From assembly GCF_905475395.1 (NCBI RefSeq), contig NC_058339.1, positions 91,956,520 through 92,020,519 on the forward strand: a stretch of 64,000 nt of DNA. Direction: 5' to 3'. This document shows positions 23,236 through 34,591 of the stretch, piece after piece. The stretch is from Chrysoperla carnea (Eukaryota > Arthropoda > Insecta > Neuroptera > Chrysopidae). A program made the position numbers and the translations under genes. The first letter of the stretch is position 1, and each line of letters begins with the position of its first letter. The notes beneath the pieces were generated by a model. It saw nothing but the letters and a program-made list of their open reading frames with translations, was not told the origin of the DNA and made no database searches.

Positions 23236-23425
23236 TAAAAAAAAAACAAGTGAAAACAAACAACTGGCTGAGTTAATTGTTGAAATACCATGTATAGACA
23301 GTGTTGATGAAGCAATCGTTTGTTTTTTGACGTCACGTTAATAAAAAAAGATATCCACTTTTAAATAGCTACACACACACTGATATTCCCATATTAATGC
23401 ATACTATAAAAGTTGCACCTAATAA
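23236..23425 (-). mobile_element. GTCY-core element, 3' fragment (copy 10, subfamily b) at a splice acceptor
   Basis: The 3' terminus (CACTTG then a T10 run on the minus strand) ends 2-3 bases before the AG acceptor of gene B's first visible exon. The element's end plus its T-run form the whole pyrimidine tract. Confidence 0.75.
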
Positions 23426-23439
23426 GTGCATTGAAATAA

Positions 23440-23900
23440 GTGCAAATTAATTGTAAGTGCAAATTAATTGTACATCAGAACTTGAAACTCAGCCTACAAA
23501 GAAGAGGAATACAAATTGACAAGTAGGACAAATTCTTAATCTTTTACCGAGCGTCAGAGATGGTTTGAGACATCGAAAAAAACTATTAGAAAAAGTTTCT
23601 TAGAACATGTTTTTATACTCATATACCAATTTTCATAACAATATTTCATTTTTAGTTTTTTCATTATCATATTTCACTTTATCCGCTATAAATTTATCTA
23701 TTTGTCCAGATTTTACATTCTATCCAACACTAGCTATAAAAGTTTATTTTTTAATTTTATGTGCAAAACTGTGTAAAATTTCAAATTTGAGTCTTATTCT
23801 TGAATGGGATACACTGTATACTTAAATATTGTCAAATTAAATGAATACAAACGTGTTCTAAAGTCCAAATTTTGGCTATTGACAAATATCAACGGTGAAA
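23440..23900 (-). repeat. Family F related repeat
   Basis: 'accgagcgtcagagatggttt' and 'gaatgggatacactgtata' are diverged inverted relatives of the family F blocks at 18.3 and 48.0 kb. This would be the place for a gene B signal exon. I see none. Confidence 0.4.
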
Positions 23901-24259
23901 TATTTAACATGAACTGGGTAAATATATTAATCCGCATTTTTTTTTTTTACAGAAAAATTTAAAGTGATTTTTTTATTTGTTTTAGCACTTTTTATACGCG
24001 ATTATCGAAAGAAAAAATAATGTGAATTTTATTTGAATATTGAAAAGAAATCGTCTAAATGAATTTCAAAATATCTGATTAGATTTATTATTTCTTTATA
24101 ATACGGTATTTTTATTACAAACTTATTACAGCCTGATACTGAAATTAAGAAAAATAAACAATAGTTATGTAAAATTACAAAAGAAAAGTTGATTGATTAT
24201 TCGATAAAGCGTTGGTAGAGGCTTACAAAAAAAAATCGTTATTGATAAATAAAAAAAAA

Positions 24260-25810
24260 ATGTTGAAAACTTTTTTAAAACTTAAGATTATAATTTATTT
24301 TTCAATAACTTTTTCACATCAAAAAATTACTAATTTAGATCAAGACGATGAAGAAGGTAAAAAGACAGGTATACATTTTTCATACTTTATTTAATTTAAC
24401 CCTTCAGCACACGTATTATGAGTATTTTACTCATGGTTGAAAATCTATCTATATATTTTAATCTATCTATAGTTTTTAAAAGTAAATTCCTGCAAAAATT
24501 GTGAAAATTTCTCTCATGACGAGTGTAAAGGTGTAAGCAAAAAAATATCGGAAATTTTCAGGACTGTCCGTGTACCTACGTTAGGTTAATGTAAGTCGTA
24601 AGTCCCCGACAAATGGAGTGTTTTTCTGGCAGCACTCTAAAAATTTGTTCATCCGCCTAGGAGCTACGATGCCACAGACAGGCAGACAGACACACACATA
24701 GAAGTCTTACTTATAACACCCTTTTTTGCGTAAGGGGTTAAAAATGGCTACTTAAACAATTATTCTTTAGTATGTGTTGATGCAAATGGGGAAAAACATG
24801 ATCTTAATACTGAATGGGATCTGGATAATACAAAGCAATGTGGACGAAATCAATGTCTCGAAGCAGCAGGCTCTGGAGGTCGAAATTTTGGCGTAATACG
24901 CGAACAAAAGTATGTAACTTTTATTTTCTTAGATTATAGCAGTCTCTTGGTATATTTTTATAACTTGTGAAGTTGATGTTCATCGAAAAGCCGAAAGTAT
25001 GAGATTTTCACGGAACTTTGCTATAGTGACGATTAAATGGGAACATGCGGTTGAAGTTGAAGCACCGAAAATTCAAACACAAAAAGAAAAAATGGAAAAA
25101 AACTATTTTTTCCAAAAATAAGGCATACTATGAGGTAAATCGAAAAAATTGTGGTTAGCAAAATTATTTTAAAATATTTATATTTTAGTAAAATTTAATT
25201 TTCTACAATTTCAGTTTTACCTGTAATTGTTCTTTCGTAAAACCTTTGAATCTAGTCGCTTTTCTGTGAAAATCTCACACTATCTACTTTTATCTAAATC
25301 AAATTTTAAGAGTAGTTCGAAATTTGTCGATGAAGAACCCAAAATAGGGTTGATTTGCAAAATTATCAAAAATTAGTCTCGACACTTATTTTAATCTACG
25401 AGTGCATGCAACCTTAAATTTTAGCTCACTTTTATCTTCAGATGTAATGTGTTTTCGAAAGACCAGTATCAATATTGTCAAATACAACCAGGCGATCCGG
25501 CAGCACAGTTCCCTTTTTGTTGCGAAACTAGAGTTTGTATATTGGGCATGTGAGTATTAGCAAGTTCTAAAAAATTTTTGACCACAAATTTTTTTTCTTT
25601 TTTCCAGAATAAATTTTTTTTCTAATGCTTGTACTAATCATCTATTTTAATCAGCGTAATATTTTTTATAGGTATTTGAACACAACTTCTACCAATTCGG
25701 ATAATTCTTGGTTTGATGAGCGGTTCCATTCAGTTGACGCAGGAGATCATGCAACTTTAATACTAATTGAACGCTTTAGTCATGAGAGTAGAAAATTTCT
25801 AAATAAATAA
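24260..25810 (+). CDS. Gene C: secreted SVWC-domain protein with short tail
   Basis: This is the only plus-strand member. Four exons: 24260-24368 (or 24356, a second in-phase donor), 24771-24909, 25442-25549 and 25672-25810; 164 or 160 residues. Phases are 1, 2, 2. Exon 1 encodes a signal peptide (MLKTFLKLKIIIYFSITFSH). Exon 2 has CVDA, a conserved W (TEWDL) and CGRNQC. Exon 3 has KCNV, YC, FPFCC and RVC, completing eight Cys. Exon 4 encodes a 47-residue polar, acidic then basic tail ending at TAA within an AATAAATAAATAA run, so the poly(A) signal overlaps the stop. It is head to head with gene B and tail to tail with gene D. It is the best-preserved member and a secreted Vago-like protein by domain; its function is not known from sequence. 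Confidence 0.85.
24630..24745 (-). repeat. Family G fragment in gene C intron 1
   Basis: 'gttcatccgcctaggagctacgatgccacagacagg...acttataacacccttttttgcgtaagggg' is the reverse of the family G start at 18775-18960. It ends about 25 bases before the exon 2 acceptor. Confidence 0.6.
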
Positions 25811-26858
25811 ATAACCATTTATTTCCAAAAATTATTAATTTAGCAAATACTTTCAGTAAATAAGTAATAAAAATACGTCATGGCTTCTTGATTATAACGA
25901 ATGGAGATTTCATGCGCCAACATTAAGGCACAATTTTCCAAGTAATTTTAAGTCGTCGATTTCGAGTAGGGAATAAATAAAAATATTATACAACCCACGG
26001 CCAGAATATCGGATGCCTTGGCGGGTGTGATAGACGGCAGAGGAATTCCAACTTTCTGACCTAATTCAATTTTAATGTACTATTTATTAATTTTCTTGGA
26101 CATTTGTACCAATCTCAAGATTAATTTGAACATGATTTATAAATTAATAAAAAAAATTTACCAAGTTACCAACGCTATTTTAAAATAAATATTAAAAAAA
26201 AATTATTATCAAATTATATCAATATTTATTAACAAATTAAATTAATTTATATTTAAATTATTTTTATTTATGTTTTAAAATAGAGTTGTTTTTATTAATT
26301 TATTAATTCATTTGGAGATTGGTACACCATTTTATTTTTGATTGAGGTCCCAGATTGCATTCACGTGTTTTCCTACCACCTGAATAGTTTGTACCTACTT
26401 TATTGAAAATAAATGTATTCGAAACGTTAACAATATTTTATTAAATAATTTTACATTACGTTTAAAATACATAAAAAAAATTTTAGCAAAAGGTCCTGAA
26501 AAGGCTTGGCTTTGCCTTACAAAGTAATTCAGTATAAGTGGCCTATAGTTTAGAGAAAGCTATATGAAAGTGTTCCATTTTAAACAATCCAATCGAAAAT
26601 TGCTCCAGCGAACATGGAAAACAGGAACTAAGCTAAAGTTGCATTATCTGAAAATATACATTTTAATCATCCCTTTTACTCACTCAAAACATTTATTCAA
26701 ATTTTTCGTCAGCCTTATCAAGTTAAACAAAAGGGCCTTGAAATCCCTCTCTTCGAATACAACAAATTTTTTAGGTTCATTTTTTCAAAAGAAACGCTTT
26801 GGCTTAGAAGTTTTTAGCTAGATTGTTTAAAATGGGACACCTGGTAGAAACTAAAATT
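25811..26858. other. Intergenic between C and D, no gene
   Basis: The stretch contains an inverted relative (25985-26065) of 16380-16445 and AT-rich sequence with poly(A)-like signals. The 85-codon frame 26564-26821 (+) has no support. Confidence 0.4.
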
Positions 26859-27023
26859 TCAAATATCGAAACTTGTCACAAATTCCGGATTGCCTGCTTT
26901 CCACAAAAAAGAATAAAAAGGTTGAATGAACTTTGATAATCTTGAGACGGGCGATGTGTTATTTTTAACTTTTTTCAGACTGTTTGGATTAATTTCTTCG
27001 TTGATATGTAAATTAATACCTAT
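26859..27023 (-). pseudogene. Detached last 54 codons of gene D
   Basis: If the hAT element (27032-27913) and one copy of its 8-bp target duplication are removed, the frame of gene D runs on without a break from Asn-Pro-Pro (27914-27922) through 54 codons to a TGA at 26859-26861. The segment has gene-D-like composition at first (Asn, Ser, Lys, one N-glycosylation sequon). In the present sequence it lies beyond a stop supplied by the element. Confidence 0.8.
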
Positions 27024-27031
27024 GGGAGGAT

Positions 27032-27913
27032 CAGTGCTGGATTTACACTAGGGGCAGTCGGGGCTAGTGCCCAGGGCGGCAAATTTTCTAGGGCGGCAAA
27101 ATTTTGAAAGTGAGAAAACATTTTCTATACAATATATAATTAACTAATTCTTTTAAATAAAGATTTTATCTTTCAAGAAATATAATTTATGCATTATGTA
27201 TCAAATTAAAATTTTGTATATTATAATATATTAAATTTAAGTGAAAACTATTAAAATAAAATTAATTTATTTCCATAAAGGTTTGAACAAATAAAATTTG
27301 ATACTTTTTTTTTTCTGAAATTGATAAATTAATATAGTTTTTTTTGAAGAATTAGAAAAATTTTTTTTTCTCATGTTTATTGAGAACTCTGGACATAAAG
27401 CTGAAGATTTGCTAGTTGCTGTATTATCTGTTCTTCAGTTTTTTGATCTTGATCTCTCAGATTGTCGAAGTCAGTCATATGATAACGCGAATAATGTATC
27501 AGGGATTTATTCGGGCTTACAGGCAAGAATTCATGAAATTATATCTTGCAGAACATGCTTCTTGTGCTGCTCATTCTTTGAATTTAGTTGGAGTTGAATG
27601 TGCCCCAGTTGCAGTAGAATGCGCCCCCGAAGCTGCGTCATTCTTTCATACAGTACAAACTTTATACAACTTTTTTACTGCATCGACGCATCGCTGGGAA
27701 GTCTTACAGTCTCATACTGAAAAAAGAATTGCGTTAAAAACTTTATCTGCAACCAGATGGTCAGCTCGTTATGAACCGGTTCTTTTTTCTGCAATTAATT
27801 AGTTATTCTAATTCTTAAAAAATAAGATATCAAAACTATTAAAATAAAATTTCAGTCATAGGGCGGCATTTTCTTCAGTGCCCCAGGGCGCCAGAAATTT
27901 AAATCCGGCCCTG
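27032..27913 (+). mobile_element. hAT transposon, internally deleted, with 8-bp target duplication
   Basis: The termini are inverted: CAGTGCTGGATTTA at the left and, on the minus strand at the right, CAGGGCCGGATTTA. Both are followed by matching GGGC/CCAGGGCGGCA-type subterminal sequence. The flanks are perfect 8-bp direct repeats GGGAGGAT (27024-27031 and 27914-27921), the hAT signature. The interior holds a broken transposase fragment. At 882 bp it is a deletion derivative that would need a transposase in trans. It is inserted in the coding tail of gene D. Confidence 0.92.
27373..27802 (+). pseudogene. hAT (ZMYM1-like) transposase fragment, frameshifted
   Basis: Two overlapping plus frames, 27373-27597 and 27416-27802, together spell a conserved central-to-late hAT transposase segment. 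It has an SQSYDNANNVSG-type motif, a C-x-AHSLNLVG-type motif, a SFFHTVQTLYNFF...STHRW segment and a TRWSARYE segment. This order is typical of zinc-finger MYM-type-1-like hAT proteins. The N-terminal BED/TTF region and the C-terminal dimerisation domain are absent, and a frame change separates the first two motifs, so it cannot make active enzyme. Confidence 0.85.
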
Positions 27914-30900
27914 GGGAGGATTTACAGTTGAAGCTTTCAAAATTTGTTCAAAGTTATCCCATTTTATTGTTGTTTGCATCCGGCTTTTGTCTTTAAATAT
28001 TTTTTTGGATTTTGTCGCGTCTAATGGATGATTAGCTAAATTAGCTAAATTGTATTTCAAAATATTTACGGTTGAGTTTGGTATTTTCTGTGGTAAATCA
28101 TTGTTTCTTTCGTCATTTTTATCCATGGAATTTTTTTGTTTCAAGTTTGTAGAATTTATTGGATGTCTAGCTAAAGTAGCTGAAGAATCGCTTGGCATAC
28201 CAATATTATTCCAATGGATTTTTATATCCAATTTTGTAAGCATTATTGGATCATTAGATAAATTAGCTACCGTGTCATTCATAATATTTATTATTGAAGC
28301 TGATATTTTTTGTGATAAATCAGCGGTTCCCACGCCATTATTATTCCAATTATTACTACTAAAATTTGTAGAGTATATTGGATGACTAGTTAAAGTAGCT
28401 AAATAATCATTCATGGTAAGATTAGACGATACATTTCCTGTGATATCGTCATTTATCTCTTCAATTTTGTTCCAAGTATTATTTCGTCTAAATTTTGCTG
28501 GAACTACTGGACCGAGAGCTAAAGGCCTGTTCACAATAAAAGGTGGGATTGTTGTGTGCGGTGAAAAACCACTGCTTGTTTCCTTGACTTTTCCCCAAGC
28601 ATTTTTTCTATCTAATTTTGTAAGCATTATTGTATTATAAGCTGAATCAGCTAAGGTATCCTTCATGATACTTATTTTTGAATTTGGTATTTTTAATAAT
28701 AAATAATTTCTTTTTTTATCAATTTTTTCCAAATAATTTTTCCTTTTCAATTTTTTTGAGCTTAATAATTTTGGTAGAATTATTGGATCACTAGCTAAAG
28801 TATTTGAAGCAATTGTTTTTGTCAAATTTATTGAATTATTAACTAAAATAGCCAACGCATGTTGCAAAATTTCATTGTTATAAACCGGAACGATATTCCT
28901 AAGATTTTTTGTGAGATTCATCGAATTAGTAGCTAAAGTATCCTTCAAAAGAATAATTGAAGCCGGCAGGGTTTTTAACGTGGTTCCCTTATTCTCTTTA
29001 CTTTTTTCCAAAGAATTATTTTCTTGTGATGTTGTAAGATTTTCTATTGGTTCGCTTGTTAAAACAGTCAAAGTGTTATTACTAGTAGAAATATCACTTG
29101 TTTCCAATATAACCCCCTTACTTTGCTTGGATGGCTCTCTTTTCCAGATTGTCACAAAAATTGGATCAATCGATAACGTAGCTAAAATTACACCTATTGT
29201 AAGTATAGCCTTGGAAGTATTCAATTTTGCTCCACTGTGATTTCTAATATTGCCATCTTTTCCTAACTGGTGTTTTTCGGCAACTTTATTTAAACGTAAA
29301 GTAGCTAATGTACCATTCGGAACCACAAAAATAGTTGGTGAAAGTAAAACCTTATTATTTTTTGCTAACGAGTTATTTATTAATGGATTCATAGCTATGA
29401 TGTCATTGATGAAACGGTAATCAATTATTCTCTCCAATACTTCCACATTATTATGTGGCCTCGTAATATTATCTAGAAAAGAGTCATTTGTAGCTAATGT
29501 TGCTAAAGTATAATTTTTAGTAGCAAGGAAAATTGAATCATTTTTATTTTTCAATTGAGTTGAATTTATTCCAGACAATTTACTTTGAATGTTTTTACTG
29601 GTCGTCCAAGCTTGCTTATCTTCAACTGTACTCAATGTTTGATTTTTCCCAGTTCCTTTTCTCGAATGTTGTTCATTTTTTGTTACAAATGTTTCGGATT
29701 CAGATACTGATGTATCATTTATATCTATCCTATAGGAAGGTAATGTTTCCAAATTTATTGATTCAGCTTCTTTTCGATTTTCTTGATTTAAAGTAGCGTT
29801 ATTTAAAATTGTTTCATTTTCTTTATCTAACATTTTATTTAAAGTTTCATTTGTAGCCATTTCCGAATTTTGAGTCGGTAATTTATCTACTTTTGTTTCA
29901 TTTGAAGTTATTTTTTCCGGTGTTGGTGTTGGTGGACCATTATTAATGGTTCCCTTATGTTCGTTTGGCTCTATTTTTTCGGCCACATTCGTTTTATTAT
30001 CATACATTTCACCATAAGAATAATGGATTTGAACATCACTGAAAAACAGATAATAAAATTTTAATTGGCATTTGATTTCCAAAAAATAAATCTGTAATTT
30101 CCTGAAAGTAAACACACAAAACAAAACACAAAAAAAAAGAAAAAAGTTCGCTACTTTTATTCAAAACGCCACAAATTTATTTGCACTCAGATTGCGACAC
30201 CACTTGAATGAAAAGTGAAAATTACACAAAAATGACTTACTATTCTCTGACACATACAAGAATTGGACAGCAAAATGGAAATATTCCATGTTGTTTTGGA
30301 ACCAAATAACAATTAGGCATTTCCGTTGTATTTGCACACCTGAAACATATTCAATAATTTTTTGATTCCTATTAAACAAATGCAAATTGAATAACAAAAT
30401 ACTAAACATTTTTCGAACACCAACAGCTAAACGTAATTTTCGACCAGGTGGTGTAATTTCCATAATTTCACAACGAAATATTTCACAAATTTCTGTTGCA
30501 TTCCATATTTCACCCACTTTATAAGATTTATTTGTTTTCGGCTCAAAACATTCTGTAAGACAATACGAGAATTATTATTAAACATTTTTATCGTTCGAGC
30601 TAGTGCGAGGCATTTCTCTTTCAGAAGAAACTCGAAATTTTTTGACTGCACGACAGATTTGGTGCAAATTCTTTGATGAATAGGAAAAATTGAATGAAAA
30701 ATGGAAACAGCATTTTGTGGAATAAACGACGAAATTACTATGTTTCTGGTGTTAGGCGACGGAAACCGTGACTCGAACGTACGTGCGCACTCCTTCTCGA
30801 TTTCCCCCGACCCTTCAAAGAAATTCAAAACTACAAATAAGTATTTTTTTTTAAATATTTTAAACCTTCTTAAAATGACCGACTGTAGTGTACAATGAAC

Positions 30901-31178
30901 CATGAAGTAGAAACAACAGACCTCCGATTACTCGGCAACGATGAAAAGGTCTCTGATTACTAAAGACGACTCGTTCTTCATTTTAGTCGCGGCTTTTTTT
31001 AAAGTTATTTGTTCAAAAACATACCTTGATTGATTAAATTGGTGTCATTTATTAAATTTTTGGTGTCATTAACTAAGTTGGTGTTGCTCGCGGTGTTATT
31101 CGCGTCCGCTTTTAAAAATGAGACATTTGTGATTACCACCAAAGTTATTAAAATAATGGAATGATTCGCGTTAAACAT
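27899..31178 (-). CDS. Gene D: secreted SVWC protein with very long sequon-rich repeat tail, truncated by hAT
   Basis: Minus-strand exons: 31178-31025 (signal peptide MFNANHSIILITLVV and an Asn-Asp-Thr-rich linker), 30552-30408 (CFEP, W in GEIW, EICEIFRC), 30339-30241 (MC, NC, FPFCC, LVC) and 30038-27899 (tail). Introns are phase 1, 2, 2; the second uses a weak donor (AT|GTTTAG) that keeps the frame. The predicted length is 845 residues. The module has the eight SVWC cysteines. The ~710-residue tail has almost no cysteine and more than 20 N-x-S/T sequons. It is built from loose repeats around a MNDTLATL..PI.LTKL..KN core, and looks like a heavily glycosylated extracellular stalk. The last residues (QGRI-stop) are translated from the hAT terminus; the ancestral end lies at 26859. 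No transmembrane anchor or GPI signal is seen. Confidence 0.8.
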
Positions 31179-31189
31179 GTTTTTTCAAC

Positions 31190-31640
31190 TAATTGCAAAT
31201 TAATTTTATAAAAATAAGTACGAGTACTTTGTTAACTATGTAATGCCCATTTATGTTTAATCAATTGCATTCCATAGCGAGATATCAACATTTGTGTTTA
31301 TTTTTATCAAGAAAATTTTATTTAATTACAAATCTGGAATAATATTGCGTTAACCATTGAAAATTAATTAATGATTTAATATGTATATTTTTTATGATTC
31401 AATAAAAATTTGTGCACCCTTTTTATGAAGCTAGTCATTGGGGTAGCTTGGGCTAGTCACGCTATTCACTAGCGAGACCGCATGCCTTGTGGGCATGGCA
31501 AGCCCACACATTGATGAGCCCGCCCGACAAAATGCATTTATTCGCTAAAGAATATTGGCCATAGAAATAAGTATGTAAAAGCTGTAATGTTTAAAATTTT
31601 ATCACAAATTTCAAAAAAAAAAAAAGAAAAAAAAAAGTTA
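31190..31640. other. Upstream flank of gene D
   Basis: AT-rich sequence that should include the gene D promoter. A GC-richer patch at 31440-31530 ('ggcatggcaagcccac') forms a short inverted repeat but no tRNA fold. A-rich run at 31612-31636 next to the GTCY element. Confidence 0.3.
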
Positions 31641-31641
31641 A

Positions 31642-32260
31642 ACAAGTGAAAACAAACAATTGACTGAGTTAATTATTGAAATACCATGTATGTGTACAAC
31701 ACTGTCTATATATATACTGTCTATATATACAGACAGTGTTGATGCGCAATCGTTTGTTTTTTTGACGTCACATAAATAACAAAAGATACTCACTTTTAAA
31801 TAAACACACACACAACTGATATTCCTATATTAATACATACTATAAAATTTGCACCTAATTAATGCCCTCGTGGGTAAACAGTGATGTTAACAAAAAAATG
31901 TTTCAAACAAAAGTTTTTTATTTTTTTATAAGGAACATTTTTTACATTTAAACTTTTGTTCTATCTCTAACGGTTTTCAAGATGGGTCCTACGGACCCAA
32001 GACCCAATTGACCTATGATGCTCATTTACGAACTTGACCTCACTTTTTACGTCCTGAGTACGCTGTAAAAATTTCAGTTCGATATCTTTTTTCGTTTTTG
32101 AGTTATCGTGTCCATAGACGGACGGACGGACAACCGGAAATGGATTAATTAGGTGATTCTATGAACACCTATACCAAAATTTTTTTCGTAGCATCAATAT
32201 TTTTAAGCGTTACAAACTTGGGCGAAACTTAATATACTATGTATATTTCATATATGCATT
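31642..32260 (-). mobile_element. GTCY-core element, full-length copy 11 (subfamily b)
   Basis: Both ends are present, as are a (GGAC)3 core and the subfamily-b module. It has a local inverted duplication (tatacagacagtgttgatg / caacactgtctatatata) at 31690-31745, unique to this copy. Confidence 0.85.
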
Positions 32261-32583
32261 TTTCAATGGGTTTCCGTCTCATTAATTTATATCATTAATG
32301 TATTCATGATAAGTAGGTATTGACTCACAAATAAATAAATAATTTGTGAAATCAATAAGTTATGTGATAAACATGTAATAAACTATAACTTATATGTAGT
32401 TTTGGAACTAGACGTCATTTTAGAACGGCTTAAAATTTAAAAGACAATTACAAAGTCCATTTCATAATACATATTTTACGTATACTTAAATTATCATACC
32501 CGAGTATTTCTTTTTTAGGTGGTGAGAAAAAATTTTTATTTCAAGTTATAAGATAATCAAATAAAATATGCAAAAACAAGGTG

Positions 32584-33074
32584 CTCGATGTGTGATTACA
32601 TATTATAAAACAAAGTCGCTTTTTCTGTCCCTATGTCCCTATGTACGCTTAAATCTTTGAAACTACGCAACGGATTTTGATGCGGGTTTTTTTTAATAGA
32701 TAGAGTGATTCAAGAGGAAGGTTTTTATGTATAATACATCCATATTATAGTAGAGTAAGGGGTTGAAATAGGGGTTGAAAGGGATATGCTTCAAAAAATA
32801 AAAAAGTTGTGCATCGATTAAGCTCAAATATTGACACGATATACAACCAGCTTCAAAGATCTATTGTTTTTATCTACTTTTAACCTTCGGAGGGTAGAAA
32901 GATGTAGCGAGAAAGTGGGAAGGAATTATCGAATATTTACAAATATACCTAAGTGGGGTATCAAATAAAAGAGCATGACGTGTACATTACAAAACTGTTA
33001 TCCAACGAAAGGAAATGTGGAGGGAGGGGTGCAAGTGGGGATGTTGCCCAGCAAAGCGGGTAGTTCACAGCTAG
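32584..33074 (+). mobile_element. Helitron (Lep1-like), complete copy 2
   Basis: It runs from a TC start near 32584 through tttctgtccctatgtccct and gcaacggattttgatgcgg to a 3' hairpin (gcccagcaaagcgggta) and terminal CTAG at 33071-33074, followed by T. It is nearly identical to the copies at 21.1 and 40.2 kb. Confidence 0.85.
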
Positions 33075-33847
33075 TTTTTATTAAACTGATTGACATTCAT
33101 AAATTTTAAATTTGGCGCTTTTATAATTGTCTAGGTCCCTCTAAAAGACATCTCCGGATCTGGAAATTTTCATATGAGAAAAATTTGCCCTTCATAACAG
33201 TCGTTCTAAAATGACGTTGAAATATTAGCGATGATACTCGGCCTATTATAGACATAATCAAATGTTTTTACCTTGATTTTGCAATTACTAATACTTAATT
33301 TAAAAGTTATGTAGACAATTCTACATACAGGATGATTCAATCAATTTTATTATAACAAAATTACATTCATATTCAAGAAATTTCGTATGGAAGGGGTCCA
33401 TCACCTTCCATAATTTTAATTTGAGAAAAATTTACAATTTAAAAATTTTCCAAGGATTTCTGGGATAGATTATATAAAAGGGTATTTAAACAATTCACTC
33501 TCACTAATTATGTTTTTTAAAAAAAAAGTTTTTATTTTTTTTAAACCAAATATTTTTCAACAAAATTTCCAGTTATTTAATTCAATATGGCCACTTTTAT
33601 ATTCACAATTATGTGGACCTTTTGGTGGTAGCTCAAAGTCTTAATATTACCTGTCAAAAGGCTTCTTTTCAAAAAGTGGTATTAAAAAATATTTCTTCTG
33701 TATCCACTTTTAAATGGTTCTAAAAGTCTACGTGCCATTTTGTCCATTTTTGCCACATGCATATTTAAATACGTATGCATTGAAATTTCACTAAAAAATT
33801 AAAAGCGCAATAGATGGAAATATAGTAATGGACCTATTTCAATATTA

Positions 33848-34198
33848 ACAAGTGAAAACAAACAATTGACTGAGTTAATTGTTGAAATACCATGCATAGT
33901 CAGTGTTGATTTCTTTATCACATTACACATACAAACATGCGACACATACATAACTGATAATCAAGTATAGTACATATGTAAATGACTTTATAGTGTTCTG
34001 CCTTACCGACCGACATTTAGTGTATAGTTTGTACACATATTATAAAATTTCCGCCTAATTGGCGCCCTCACGGGTAAACAGTGATGTTTATGAAAAAATG
34101 TTTCAAACAAAAGTTGTTTAATTTTTGATAAGGAACATTTTTTACATTTAAACTTTTGTTCTATCTCTAACGGTTTATAAGATGGGTCCTACGGACTA
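33848..34198 (-). mobile_element. GTCY-core element, copy 12 (subfamily a, 5' half missing)
   Basis: It is complete from the 3' terminus to 'ggtcctacgga' and carries the extra ~70-bp 'taccgaccgacatttagtgtatag' segment shared only with copy 6. It then joins abruptly to an older copy. Confidence 0.8.
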
Positions 34199-34566
34199 TT
34201 AAATGCCTCTAACCTAATTTTCGCCTTAACGGGCAAATAAAATAAAGACGATAAAAACAAATGATTCAAACAAAAATTGTGAATTTTTTCAAAAAGAACA
34301 TTTTTCATATTTAAACTTTTGTTCTATCTCTAACGGTTTGCAAAATGGGTCCTACGAACTCGATCTCAGTTTTTACGTCCTAATCATGTTATAAAAAATT
34401 TTAGCTTGATATCTCTTTTCGTTTTTTAGCTATCGTGTTGACAGACAGACAATCGGAAATGAACTAAATAGGTAAATTTATACAAAACACCTATACCAAA
34501 ATTTTGTTTGTAGCATCGATATTTTTATGTGTTACAAACTTCGGACTAAACTTAGTATACCATTGA
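34199..34566 (-). mobile_element. GTCY-core element, older copy 12b
   Basis: A more diverged copy (two GACA units in place of GGAC) runs to the 5' terminus 'taccattgatatatttcat'. It ends about 20 bases from the last visible splice donor of gene E. Confidence 0.7.
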
Positions 34567-34591
34567 TATATTTCATATTTCAAATACTCAC

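Noticed and set aside
28050-29796. Several plus-strand frames of 75-111 codons opposite gene D
   Set aside because: Antisense shadows of the long gene D exon; no start context or splice signals.
30161-30903. Minus frames of 118 and 158 codons overlapping gene D exons 2 and 3
   Set aside because: They read through introns in other frames and lack the SVWC cysteine pattern.
31440-31530. GC-richer inverted repeat considered as a tRNA
   Set aside because: No A/B boxes in correct spacing and no cloverleaf.
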